From: Arenicella chitinivorans
Lineage (GTDB): Bacteria > Pseudomonadota > Gammaproteobacteria > Arenicellales > Arenicellaceae
Direction of reading: 5' to 3'
Length of the DNA: 64,000 nt
NCBI RefSeq assembly: GCF_014651515.1
Contig: NZ_BMXA01000005.1
Coordinates: 62,001 to 126,000, forward strand
Positions 1 through 7,745 of the stretch are shown one piece after another. The translations under genes were made by a program, and so were the position numbers. Position 1 is the first letter of the stretch. The number at the start of each line of letters is the position of its first letter. Under the pieces are notes generated by a model, which saw nothing but the letters and a program-made list of their open reading frames with translations, searched no databases and was not told where the DNA came from.

Positions 1-320
1 ATGCGCTGTCGGCGGGCGGCGCCATAATGCATCCTGGTACGGACGTCATCTCCATGGTCCCAGTTTCACCGCACACGTTGTCCAACCGTCCGATCACACT
101 GCCTGCGTCGAGCGTACTGAGCTTCACGATTCATAACCGAACAGAGAATTGCGCCCATGTTTCATCCGACGGTTTAATCGGTTACAGCTTGGTCGGCGAT
201 GAAACGGTCGAGATCAAGCGTTCCAGTCACTCCGTTAAATTAGTCCACACCCGGAGCTACAACTATTTTGCCATGCTGCGTGCCAAACTCGGCTGGGGAA
301 GTGAGCAAGAAACGCGCTAG
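1..320 (+). CDS. nadK: NAD kinase, C-terminal part (5' end outside window)
   Basis: NAD kinase phosphorylates NAD to NADP in the cytoplasm. The reading frame is open from base 3 and ends at the TAG at 318-320, so about 105 C-terminal residues are present. The stretch ALSAGGAIMHPGTD followed by VPVSPHTLSNRPITLP matches the conserved C-terminal beta-rich domain of bacterial NAD kinases, where the Gly-rich turn and the PHTLSxRP motif lie in the NAD site. recN follows after 30 bp, the same nadK-recN order as in Escherichia coli. An ATG at base 27 is internal to the domain and not a real start. The family call is firm; the N-terminal half, with the GGDGT motif, cannot be seen. Confidence 0.93.
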   Translation, partial: ALSAGGAIMHPGTDVISMVPVSPHTLSNRPITLPASSVLSFTIHNRTENCAHVSSDGLIGYSLVGDETVEIKRSSHSVKLVHTRSYNYFAMLRAKLGWGSEQETR

Positions 321-335
321 CTTCTGCCGAGAAAT

Positions 336-344
336 TGGTATACT
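336..344 (+). promoter_or_regulatory. extended -10 promoter candidate for recN
   Basis: The bases TGGTATACT form an extended -10 element (TG, one base, then TATACT at 339-344). The expected transcription start falls at about 350-352, on or next to the recN ATG at 351. No -35 hexamer and no Shine-Dalgarno sequence are visible, and no LexA box (CTGT-N8-ACAG) occurs in the 30-bp gap. If real, the transcript would be leaderless. This is inference from a short motif. Confidence 0.35.
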
Positions 345-350
345 CGCGCT

Positions 351-2033
351 ATGGCACTACGAGAACTACATATCCGCAACTTTGCGATCATCAAACAGCT
401 CGAAATTGAGTTTGATGACGGCTTAACTGTGGTTACCGGTGAAACCGGCGCCGGCAAATCGATCTTACTCGATGCGCTGGATCTGTTGCTGGGCGCGCGC
501 GCTGAACCGGACCTGGTGCGTCACGGCGAATCTCAGTGTGAGCTGACAGCGTGGTTTGATATTCGTGGTCTCCAGTCCGTGCAGAGTTGGTTGCAGAAGC
601 ATGATTTGGTCGGCGAAGAGGATCAATGTTTGATTCGCCGCGTAGTCCGAGTTGATAAACCAACCAAATGTTATCTCAACGATCAACCGACCACCCTAGC
701 AAGCCTAAAAGAACTCGGATACTTGTTGGTGGACATTCACGGCCAACATGAGCATCAATCGCTGTCGCGCTCAGCTGATCAACGCCGTATTTTAGATCAG
801 TATTCCGGTCATGTAGACGCCATCGAGATGATGGCTAAACTCGCGAGCAAGATTCGTCGACTGGAAAAAGAACTGGGTACAACAACCCAAGTTCGTAGCG
901 ATAATGCCGACAAAATAGAATTAATTGAATTTCAACTCAGTGAGTTTGAGGAAGTCAGCGTCACAGAAGGCGAATACGCCGAGTTGGAAGTCGAATATGC
1001 GCGCCTGAATAATGCACAAGCCTTGATTGATGGCATTGAACAAGCGCTCGACAGGCTATTCCTCAATGAGGATGTAAACCTAACGTCTGAGTTAGGTCGA
1101 CAAATTCATGCGCTCGGCGATCTGCAAGAGTTTGACCCGACACTCAATACCACGGGTGAGTTGTTGAATTCCGCGTTGGCGCAAATTGAGGAGGCCCGCA
1201 GCGAATTGAACAGTGTGCTCAACAAGATCGATCAGGACCCAGAGCGACTTCGAGAAATCGAACAACGCCGAGACACCCTAATCAACTTGGCACGCAAGCA
1301 CCGCTGCAGTGAAGAAGCCTTGCCCGCCAAACATCAGGCCCTACTTGATGAGCTGGAAACATTGAAAGACAAAAGCTCGCGGCCAGAAAAGCTTGCGCGT
1401 GAAATTGCGGATCTCAAGAAGAGTTATACCAAAATTGCCCAAGCGGTGTCTGAAAAACGCCAACTGGTGGCCGAACAATTGTCAGCAGAAATTACGGCGC
1501 AAATGCAGGACCTAGGCATGCGCGGCGGCGAACTCTCTATTGCTGTAGAACCACAGATCAGCGATGAAATCGTGGTCACCGACCATGGGATTGATCAGAT
1601 TGAATTCCTGGTCAGCACCAACCACGGTATGCCGCTTAAGCCATTAAATAAAACCGCGTCCGGAGGCGAGTTGTCACGTATTAGTCTCGCGATTCAGGTT
1701 ATCACCAGCCAGAAACTCGACACACCGACCTTAATTTTTGATGAAGTTGATGTCGGTGTCGGTGGTCGCGTGGCACAAATTGTTGGTACACGATTGCGTG
1801 AATTGGGCAACCATGCTCAGGTACTGTGCATTACGCACCAGCCTCAAGTCGCCGCTCAAGGCCAACAGCATATTTACATCGATAAAGTCAGCGATGAACA
1901 GGGAACGTACTCCACATTGGTAAAATTGGACGCAGATGGTCGCACTGTCGAAATTGCACGAATGTTGGGCGGCGAAACCATTACCGATCGAACCCGCGCT
2001 CATGCGCAAGAAATGTTGGCAGCCAACCAGTAA
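351..2033 (+). CDS. recN: DNA repair protein RecN (SMC-like ATPase)
   Basis: RecN is a cytoplasmic SMC-like ATPase that acts at DNA double-strand breaks with RecA. The 560-residue product has the family length (E. coli 553). The N-terminus ELHIRNFAIIKQLEI leads to Walker A GETGAGKS at residues 30-37. A central coiled-coil-rich region (about 150-390) follows, then the ABC signature ASGGELSR and Walker B TLIFDEVDVGVGG. The ATG at 351 fits the family N-terminus although no ribosome binding site precedes it. It lies 30 bp after nadK and 10 bp before an acetyltransferase gene. In E. coli recN is LexA-controlled, but no LexA box is visible here. Very secure assignment. Confidence 0.97.
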   Translation: MALRELHIRNFAIIKQLEIEFDDGLTVVTGETGAGKSILLDALDLLLGARAEPDLVRHGESQCELTAWFDIRGLQSVQSWLQKHDLVGEEDQCLIRRVVRVDKPTKCYLNDQPTTLASLKELGYLLVDIHGQHEHQSLSRSADQRRILDQYSGHVDAIEMMAKLASKIRRLEKELGTTTQVRSDNADKIELIEFQLSEFEEVSVTEGEYAELEVEYARLNNAQALIDGIEQALDRLFLNEDVNLTSELGRQIHALGDLQEFDPTLNTTGELLNSALAQIEEARSELNSVLNKIDQDPERLREIEQRRDTLINLARKHRCSEEALPAKHQALLDELETLKDKSSRPEKLAREIADLKKSYTKIAQAVSEKRQLVAEQLSAEITAQMQDLGMRGGELSIAVEPQISDEIVVTDHGIDQIEFLVSTNHGMPLKPLNKTASGGELSRISLAIQVITSQKLDTPTLIFDEVDVGVGGRVAQIVGTRLRELGNHAQVLCITHQPQVAAQGQQHIYIDKVSDEQGTYSTLVKLDADGRTVEIARMLGGETITDRTRAHAQEMLAANQ

Positions 2034-2043
2034 CCTAACCACC

Positions 2044-2511
2044 ATGTCACACACAACTGTTCCTGTTCGTAAGGCCGTGGCGTCGGATATTCCGGCCATC
2101 CAGTCGCTGCTGAATCATTACGCAGCCATGGGTGACTTATTACCACGCACGCGCGCTGATATCGAGAATAACCTGGCTCATTTCCACGTAGTAGAAATAG
2201 ACGGGGAACTGCTGGCCTGCGGCTCACTCGAGCACTTTACCGAAGAGCTTGCTGAAGTACGCAGCCTAATGGTTCGCACCGACATCAAGCGATCCGGGCT
2301 TGGTCGAGCCATTGTGCAGGAATTAATTCATTTGGCACGATCACGCCAGGTGAAACGACTGATGGCACTCACCTATGTGCCGGATTTTTTTCATCGAATG
2401 GGCTTCAAAACCGTTAACAAAGAGATATTTCCCGAGAAAATCTGGGGAATTTGTGTAAACTGCTACAAATTTCATAATTGCGATGAAATCGCGGTGTTGA
2501 TGGAACTTTAA
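2044..2511 (+). CDS. GNAT acetyltransferase, short N-acetylglutamate-synthase-like
   Basis: A 155-residue GCN5-related acetyltransferase. It opens with VRKAVASDIPAIQSLLN, the usual GNAT beta1-alpha1, and has the acetyl-CoA loop region RSGLGRAIVQELI. The C-terminus reads KIWGICVNCYKFHNCDEIA. The tail resembles short stand-alone ArgA-type N-acetylglutamate synthases, which end in a similar Trp-Cys-Cys-Asp-Glu pattern, so an arginine-biosynthesis role is possible. A specific substrate cannot be proved. The frame is open further upstream, but the ATG at 2044, ten bases after the recN stop, matches the domain start. The position between recN and bamE is unusual. Confidence 0.8.
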   Translation: MSHTTVPVRKAVASDIPAIQSLLNHYAAMGDLLPRTRADIENNLAHFHVVEIDGELLACGSLEHFTEELAEVRSLMVRTDIKRSGLGRAIVQELIHLARSRQVKRLMALTYVPDFFHRMGFKTVNKEIFPEKIWGICVNCYKFHNCDEIAVLMEL

Positions 2512-2562
2512 ACGTCGCACACAGTTAAGCATCAAAACCGAGATCAAACCAAGCACAGAACC

Positions 2563-3021
2563 ATGATCATCCTGACTAGTAAAAACGCCAAGTTAATCGC
2601 TCTTGCTGCAGCATGCGCACTCAGCCTCAGCGCCTGCATTCGGCCCTACCAACCTGACATTCAGCAAGGCAATATCATCAACAACAGCGATCTACGTGAA
2701 ATTCGCTATGGTATGAGCAAACAGGAAGTCCTGTTTATTCTTGGCACACCCATGGTAATCGACCCATTCAATGAGCAACGCTGGGATTATTTCTATTCCA
2801 AGCGTGATCAAGCCAAAAAAGAAACGTCTCAGCGATTGATTACGGTGTTATTTGAAGGCAACAAGCTGGTCAAATTAACGGGCGATGTCGATTTAGCTAA
2901 CGTTCAGCAACTCGAACCCAGCACTGAAGACAAGCAACATGGCGGCACGGTGATTACCGAGCCGACACAACCAGAGAAAGGTTTGCTAAATCGCTTGGGA
3001 ATCTTGGATAGCCGTAATTAA
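2563..3021 (+). CDS. bamE: outer membrane assembly lipoprotein BamE (SmpA/OmlA)
   Basis: BamE is the small lipoprotein of the BAM complex that inserts beta-barrel proteins into the outer membrane. The 152-residue precursor has a signal peptide ending in the lipobox LSAC, so the mature Cys is near residue 25. The family motif YQPDIQQGN follows immediately, then LREIRYGMSKQEVLFILGTP and the WDYFYS segment of the SmpA/OmlA fold. The ~40-residue polar C-terminal tail is longer than in E. coli and has no recognised domain. It is the last gene of the nadK-recN run; a GC-rich hairpin lies about 50 bp downstream. Confidence 0.95.
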   Translation: MIILTSKNAKLIALAAACALSLSACIRPYQPDIQQGNIINNSDLREIRYGMSKQEVLFILGTPMVIDPFNEQRWDYFYSKRDQAKKETSQRLITVLFEGNKLVKLTGDVDLANVQQLEPSTEDKQHGGTVITEPTQPEKGLLNRLGILDSRN

Positions 3022-3069
3022 GTTGCCGAGTGACGCTCAGCAACATATGTCTGAAACGATCAGGGTCTA

Positions 3070-3090
3070 AGGCGGTGCTCATCACCGCCT
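3070..3090. terminator. GC-rich hairpin between convergent genes (weak terminator)
   Basis: AGGCGGTG (3070-3077) pairs perfectly with CACCGCCT (3083-3090) over a 5-base loop. It lies between the bamE stop and the end of the convergent DUF1499 gene. Neither side has a convincing U-run, so it may be a 3'-end stabilising hairpin rather than an intrinsic terminator. Confidence 0.4.
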
Positions 3091-3097
3091 AAATCCA

Positions 3098-3811
3098 TTA
3101 ACCCGCGGTCTTAAATGCGTCCAAAAATTCAGTGATACGTTTCGCATTGGCGCCCAAGTCACTGACCCCAATGCGTGACACTGAGCGCAAGTCAATCAAG
3201 CTTCCTGCCTCGGTGCTCGTGACGCGCACCACGATATCATCTTTGAACCCCCAAAGTTTAGTGGTATCTGTGGCTTCCACGATCCCCGCTTCGGCATTGA
3301 CGTTCACCACGTCCCAACCCAACTCCACGGCTAAGGCAGCAGCACGCTCGACCGCTGCCGGTTTAGCCAGCGACGACGCCAGTGTTCTTACCGCCGGGTA
3401 GGCTTGCGACTGCACAGGACCAAGCACTTCCGCGTTGTAGGCCAGCGGGTTGTGCTCTGCGGCACGGACTTCGGTTATCACATCAAATACCGGCGGATTT
3501 TCGATATCCGTCGAAATATTGTGGATTGGCGGAACCCCGTCGGCGCCAAATTTCAATGCGGCCACACCCAGAATCGGCACCATTGCAATCCAGGCAGCCA
3601 AACGTGCTGATTTCGCCAAGCCGGGGTTACTGCGTCGTTTCCAAAACGTGACAATCATACTGAGCACGAACAATCCCAGTGCCAGAAACACAGACCATTT
3701 AATAATGCTGGCGCTCACACCAAAGCCAAATAGATCCATACGAAAACCGAGCACCGCAAATGGAAATCCCAGCAAGGCGATAACCGCAGAAATTTGTAAT
3801 AATTTATTCAT
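3098..3811 (-). CDS. DUF1499 domain membrane protein
   Basis: A 237-residue protein of unknown function. The first ~90 residues hold about three hydrophobic segments (roughly 5-24, 36-56 and 70-88). The rest is a soluble DUF1499 domain, recognised by PIHNISTDIENPPVF near its start and DLRSVSRIGVSDLGANAKR near its end. DUF1499 proteins are common in Proteobacteria and have no established biochemical role. The ATG at 3811 begins just before the first membrane segment. It is the last gene of the long minus-strand envelope run, 19 bp after nagZ. Confidence 0.85.
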   Translation of the reverse strand: MNKLLQISAVIALLGFPFAVLGFRMDLFGFGVSASIIKWSVFLALGLFVLSMIVTFWKRRSNPGLAKSARLAAWIAMVPILGVAALKFGADGVPPIHNISTDIENPPVFDVITEVRAAEHNPLAYNAEVLGPVQSQAYPAVRTLASSLAKPAAVERAAALAVELGWDVVNVNAEAGIVEATDTTKLWGFKDDIVVRVTSTEAGSLIDLRSVSRIGVSDLGANAKRITEFLDAFKTAG

Positions 3812-3830
3812 AACCGATTCTTTTCAAACG

Positions 3831-4811
3831 TTAATTTCGACGCGCTGAGAGACGCGACAACTTAGCTGAAAGGACCTCATTGGGCTCGAATTTCAGCTCT
3901 GCAAGTAGCTGGTCCGCCAGCTGTGGCTGATTACACACTAACACCATATCGCACCCAGCGTAGATTGCACGTTGCGCGCTTTCAAGAATTGATCCGGGAT
4001 TATCGGTCGCATCAACGGCACCTTGCATACTCAGGTCATCACTGAAGATGACGCCTTCAAACCCGAGCTTTTGACGCAGGATGTCCTGCAACCAAAAACT
4101 GGAGTATGTTGGGATATGTTCATCACACGCTGGAAACTCTACATGCGCCGACATAACCCCGTCAATTTCGTCAATCAACGCACGGTAAGGCCGCAGGTCG
4201 TGCTCAAAAATCGCCTCAAAAGCTCGACCGTCAGTCGGCAGACAATGATGTGAGTCATTCGCAACCCCGCCATGCCCGGGAAAATGCTTAGCTATCGACA
4301 CCATACCCGCAGCGTGCATACCATCAATATACGCGCCGAGCAACTCAGCAGCAACCGCAGGGTCTGAGTGAAAGCTGCGGTCTCCAATCACCTCGCTGGC
4401 CTGACTGCAAACATCAAACACAGGCGCAAAGCTGATGTCTATACCAAGCTCAATCAACTCGCTGGCCATCGTGAACGCTGATGTGTATGCCGCCATAGGC
4501 GCAGTGTGCTTATTCTGCTCCCACAATTCGCCAAAGTATTGCGCAGCAGGCAATCGAGTAAAGCCTTCCTGAAAACGCTGTACCCGTCCACCTTCTTGAT
4601 CAACTGCCACCAACAAGGCCGGTGAACGCAAGGATTTAATGTGAGTAATCAGTGCCTGCAGTTGTTGTTTGGAGGCAAAGTTACGCGTAAATAAAATCAC
4701 CGCACCGACGCTCGGGTGCCGTAATCGGTCAATTTCATCAGGCGTCAGAGTTAGACCTGCTACATCGACCATCACGGGTCCAAGAGGCTGATATTCGGGC
4801 GTGTTCGGCAT
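3831..4811 (-). CDS. nagZ: beta-N-acetylhexosaminidase NagZ
   Basis: NagZ is the cytoplasmic GH3 glycosidase that removes GlcNAc from 1,6-anhydro-muropeptides during peptidoglycan recycling. The 326-residue product has AVDQEGGRVQRF, the histidine loop KHFPGHGGVANDSHHCLP that supplies the His general acid/base, and FSDDLSMQGA with the Asp nucleophile. The length fits E. coli NagZ (341). I chose the ATG at 4811; a GTG six bases upstream is possible. There is no signal peptide, as expected. It lies 20 bp after an L,D-transpeptidase gene, a fitting cell-wall context. Confidence 0.95.
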   Translation of the reverse strand: MPNTPEYQPLGPVMVDVAGLTLTPDEIDRLRHPSVGAVILFTRNFASKQQLQALITHIKSLRSPALLVAVDQEGGRVQRFQEGFTRLPAAQYFGELWEQNKHTAPMAAYTSAFTMASELIELGIDISFAPVFDVCSQASEVIGDRSFHSDPAVAAELLGAYIDGMHAAGMVSIAKHFPGHGGVANDSHHCLPTDGRAFEAIFEHDLRPYRALIDEIDGVMSAHVEFPACDEHIPTYSSFWLQDILRQKLGFEGVIFSDDLSMQGAVDATDNPGSILESAQRAIYAGCDMVLVCNQPQLADQLLAELKFEPNEVLSAKLSRLSARRN

Positions 4812-4831
4812 AGTCACTCAGTACTCAATAG

Positions 4832-5326
4832 TTATTCAACAATCTGGACCTGAGTGCCAATCTCCACCAGGTCAAATAAGGTCATGATATCTCGGTTACG
4901 CATTTTTACGCAGCCATGTGAACTGGGTTGCCCCATTGGGTGACTGTCCGGACACCCATGCAGATAGATATAGCGTCGCTGTGTGTCGACCAAACCACCA
5001 CGATTAAAACCTAACTGCGTGCCACATAACCACAAAATACGCGTCAGTATCCAATCTCGTTGGGGAAATGCTGCAGACAAACAAGGCGTGTAAATTTCGC
5101 CGGTTGCACGACGACCAACAAATACCGCATTCTCTGGTGCGTCTGCACCAATTTTCGCTCGAATCCGATGCTCACCCAACGGCGTGCATTCACTTCCAAA
5201 ACGCTGACCAACCCCGTTTCTCGCAGTCGAAACTTGCGCTTCAAAAGCTTTCTGATGTTTGGCATCAAATCCTTCGAGCCTTTGCTCGGCCACGCGTACG
5301 GTCAATTTTTTTAAAACGACGCTCAT
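4832..5326 (-). CDS. L,D-transpeptidase (YkuD/ErfK fold) without signal peptide
   Basis: A 164-residue YkuD-type L,D-transpeptidase. Such enzymes form or cut 3-3 peptidoglycan crosslinks, or attach lipoproteins, through a catalytic Cys. The motif YLHGCPD, a short spacer and SSHGCVKM give the family His and the catalytic Cys, with Lys where Arg is usual. The N-terminus MSVVLKKLTVRV starts directly with a beta strand and lacks a signal peptide or membrane anchor, which is unusual for a periplasmic wall enzyme. Its ATG overlaps the stop of the preceding phosphatase gene by 4 bp, so the two are probably translationally coupled. Confidence 0.88.
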   Translation of the reverse strand: MSVVLKKLTVRVAEQRLEGFDAKHQKAFEAQVSTARNGVGQRFGSECTPLGEHRIRAKIGADAPENAVFVGRRATGEIYTPCLSAAFPQRDWILTRILWLCGTQLGFNRGGLVDTQRRYIYLHGCPDSHPMGQPSSHGCVKMRNRDIMTLFDLVEIGTQVQIVE

Positions 5327-5802
5327 GCGCTCAATATATGCTCAATCAGCGCATCACAACCACGATCCACCAAGCTGAAAACGTGTTCAAAGCCGGCTTC
5401 ACCTCCGTAGTACGGGTCGGGTACTTCGTGTTCATCTACCGTACCGGCCTGATTGGCGTACGCCAAGAATAACGACACCTTAGCGTGATAGTTTTTTGGC
5501 GCGTAGTACTGAATTAGGTCCAGGTTGTCGGCATCCATGGCAAGAATATAGTCATACTCGTCATAATCGAGAATCGAAATCTTGCGAGCTCGAATAAAAT
5601 CCATATCGATACCTTTACGCGCAGCTGTCGAGCGCGACCGAGGGTCGGACTGCTCTCCGACATGGTAAGCATGCGTACCGGCCGAATCGATTTCGATTCG
5701 ATTACCCAATGCGCGGGCTTCCACCTTGTGTTGCATGACACCGTGCGCCGTCGGCGATCGACAAATATTCCCCATACACACAAATAACACTTTGGTCTTC
5801 AT
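5323..5802 (-). CDS. low-molecular-weight protein tyrosine phosphatase
   Basis: A 159-residue cytoplasmic LMW phosphotyrosine phosphatase. The P-loop CMGNICRS gives nucleophile Cys9 and Arg15 in the C-X5-R signature, and EVPDPYYGG near residue 130 carries the general-acid Asp. In other bacteria such enzymes control exopolysaccharide tyrosine kinases or act on small molecules; no tyrosine kinase is encoded nearby, so the substrate is unknown. The start overlaps the end of kdsB by 4 bp and the stop overlaps the L,D-transpeptidase start by 4 bp, giving a tightly coupled set. Confidence 0.93.
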   Translation of the reverse strand: MKTKVLFVCMGNICRSPTAHGVMQHKVEARALGNRIEIDSAGTHAYHVGEQSDPRSRSTAARKGIDMDFIRARKISILDYDEYDYILAMDADNLDLIQYYAPKNYHAKVSLFLAYANQAGTVDEHEVPDPYYGGEAGFEHVFSLVDRGCDALIEHILSA

Positions 5803-6548
5803 TCGCCCCCCTGTTGCGAGGCTTCCAGCATCGATCGCACACGTTCCAGATCTTGCGGCGTATCCACGCCAATCCCAGTAAAATAATCGACTTGTTCAAC
5901 CATAATCGCATCGCCATTATCCAAAACACGCAACTGCTCCAACGATTCAGTGGTTTCAATTACGCTCGCAGGTAAATCTGGATACCGCCGCAGATAGCCC
6001 GCTCGATACGCATAGATACCGATGTGATGCCAAGCTGACGTGGTGCGCTGATCACGTGCAAACGGAATCGGCGCGCGCGAAAAATACATTGCCTGACCAT
6101 CACGCGCAAACACTACTTTGACCACATTTGGATTGAAGATATCCGCATCATCCTCGATTGCTTTGGCGGCCGTCGACATCACCGCATGCTCGGCTTGGGT
6201 TAGCGAATCGGCTACCTGATCGATTAGTCGACTAGGTATCAACGGCTCATCGCCTTGCACGTTAACCACCACCTCATCGTCTGACAGCCCGAGTAAAGTG
6301 ACTACTTCGGCCAGACGATCGCTACCACTGACATGGTCGGCTCGAGTCATACAGACTTCACAGTCCGCATCACGCAGCACAGCCGCGATGCGCGAATCAT
6401 CGGTCGCCACGATAACGCGACTAGCAGCCGACTGGTTCGCGCGGTCGACCACGTGCTGAATCATCGGCTTACCGCCGATATCCGCCAAGGCTTTGCCTGG
6501 CAAGCGTGTCGACGCGTATCGCGCCGGAATAACGACCGAAAATGTCAT
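5799..6548 (-). CDS. kdsB: 3-deoxy-manno-octulosonate cytidylyltransferase (CMP-Kdo synthetase)
   Basis: KdsB activates Kdo with CTP to make CMP-Kdo for the LPS inner core. The 249-residue length is typical. The N-terminus reads VIPARYASTRLPGKAL, the nucleotide-binding loop of the family. VNVQGDEPLIP carries the metal-binding Asp, and WHHIGIYAYRAG is the usual mid-C-terminal motif. It sits 2 bp downstream of the Trm112-like gene and just after lpxK, the common gammaproteobacterial order msbA-lpxK-ycaR-kdsB. Confidence 0.97.
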   Translation of the reverse strand: MTFSVVIPARYASTRLPGKALADIGGKPMIQHVVDRANQSAASRVIVATDDSRIAAVLRDADCEVCMTRADHVSGSDRLAEVVTLLGLSDDEVVVNVQGDEPLIPSRLIDQVADSLTQAEHAVMSTAAKAIEDDADIFNPNVVKVVFARDGQAMYFSRAPIPFARDQRTTSAWHHIGIYAYRAGYLRRYPDLPASVIETTESLEQLRVLDNGDAIMVEQVDYFTGIGVDTPQDLERVRSMLEASQQGGE

Positions 6549-6550
6549 GC

Positions 6551-6730
6551 TTAGGTCTCGGATTTTAACTCACGAGCTTCTTCTTCAAGCAACACCGGTA
6601 TGCCGTCTCGAACTGGATACGCCAGTCTGGCTGATTTAGAGATCAGCTCTTGCTTTTCTGCATCATATTCAAGCGGCCCTTTGGTCACTGGGCAACACAA
6701 CATTTCTAGAAGTTTGGGGTCAATACTCAT
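6551..6730 (-). CDS. Trm112-like / UPF0434 (YcaR) small protein
   Basis: A 59-residue protein of the UPF0434 (YcaR) family. It contains [11 protein letters not shown] and [20 protein letters not shown], the two conserved blocks. Related Trm112 proteins are zinc-binding activators of methyltransferases, but the bacterial role is not settled and only part of the Cys set is present here. The frame is open further upstream, but the ATG at 6730 gives the family N-terminus MSIDPKLLE. It lies between lpxK (4 bp upstream) and kdsB (2 bp downstream), its usual location. Confidence 0.9.
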   Translation of the reverse strand: MSIDPKLLEMLCCPVTKGPLEYDAEKQELISKSARLAYPVRDGIPVLLEEEARELKSET

Positions 6731-6734
6731 AATT

Positions 6735-7724
6735 TTATGAATTGTTAATACATGAAAGCCGGTCCAGCAACGCGTGATCAAAGCCGGAGCTTAGTTGCGC
6801 GCTGACCGGCACATACCAATGCCGATGATCCGCTATTTTGTCACATTTAACTGCATCTTTTTCTGTCATCAACACAACAGCATCGGCACCAAAATCGATA
6901 TCCGCTGCGGTAAATTGGTAATGATCTGGAAATGCATGCGGGATCACGGTAAAACCCAGTTGTTCACAGGTCCTGAAAAAGCGTTGCGGGTTGCCGATAC
7001 CTGCGACAGCGTGAATCCGCCCTGACGAGGGCGGCACCGCGGTATTTGATGACGCAACGGCCGTGAGCATATCGGGCACCAACTGCATTGTGAATCCGCT
7101 TGTTTTTGAATTCGGACCAATGTGATGAATTAAAAAATCCAGATGCGCCTGCCGCGCTGGTGATTCACGATACGGGCCTGCGGGCAATAAATAGGTGTTG
7201 TGGCTCGGCCTTGTTTGATCGATCAAACACACGTCAACGTCGCGTGCGAGAGCATGATGTTGTAATCCATCATCGGACACAATGACATCTAAGTCACCGT
7301 TCGCCACCAACCGTTCGATATCCGCGCGTCGATTCGGACCTATTACGATAGGTACTCCGGTGCGGCGTGCCAAAAGGCTCGGCTCATCACCGGCCAAGCG
7401 CACATCGGTAGTATCATCAACCAACAGCGGAAAATCAGTGGCCCGACTGTGATATCCACGACTGATGATTCCAACGCGCAGACCCTGTGCTTTCAACAGT
7501 TGAACAATATGCACGACTAACGGGGTTTTGCCGGTTCCGCCAACGGTTAAATTTCCCACCACGATCAACGGCACCGGTGGACGATACACCGCACGCAAGC
7601 CGACTTGATAACTCAGACGGTTCAGCTCATAGGCACCGCGATAAACCTGGGACAATGGCCACAGAGCCTTGGTCAGCCAATTCGGCGTTTCCCAACCAGC
7701 AGTTAGTGTCTCTCGGAGTGCCAT
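6735..7724 (-). CDS. lpxK: tetraacyldisaccharide 4'-kinase LpxK
   Basis: LpxK phosphorylates the 4' position of the lipid A precursor to make lipid IVA, at the cytoplasmic face of the inner membrane. The 329-residue product has the N-terminal hydrophobic and amphipathic segment ending near [10 protein letters not shown], then the Walker A variant GGTGKTP, then ISRGYHSR. The segment [16 protein letters not shown] is the conserved catalytic and metal region. I chose the ATG at 7724 ([11 protein letters not shown]); a TTG at 7742 in frame is less likely. It follows msbA by about 20 bp. Confidence 0.96.
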   Translation of the reverse strand: MALRETLTAGWETPNWLTKALWPLSQVYRGAYELNRLSYQVGLRAVYRPPVPLIVVGNLTVGGTGKTPLVVHIVQLLKAQGLRVGIISRGYHSRATDFPLLVDDTTDVRLAGDEPSLLARRTGVPIVIGPNRRADIERLVANGDLDVIVSDDGLQHHALARDVDVCLIDQTRPSHNTYLLPAGPYRESPARQAHLDFLIHHIGPNSKTSGFTMQLVPDMLTAVASSNTAVPPSSGRIHAVAGIGNPQRFFRTCEQLGFTVIPHAFPDHYQFTAADIDFGADAVVLMTEKDAVKCDKIADHRHWYVPVSAQLSSGFDHALLDRLSCINNS

Positions 7725-7745
7725 TATAGGGTTACTTACCAAGCA

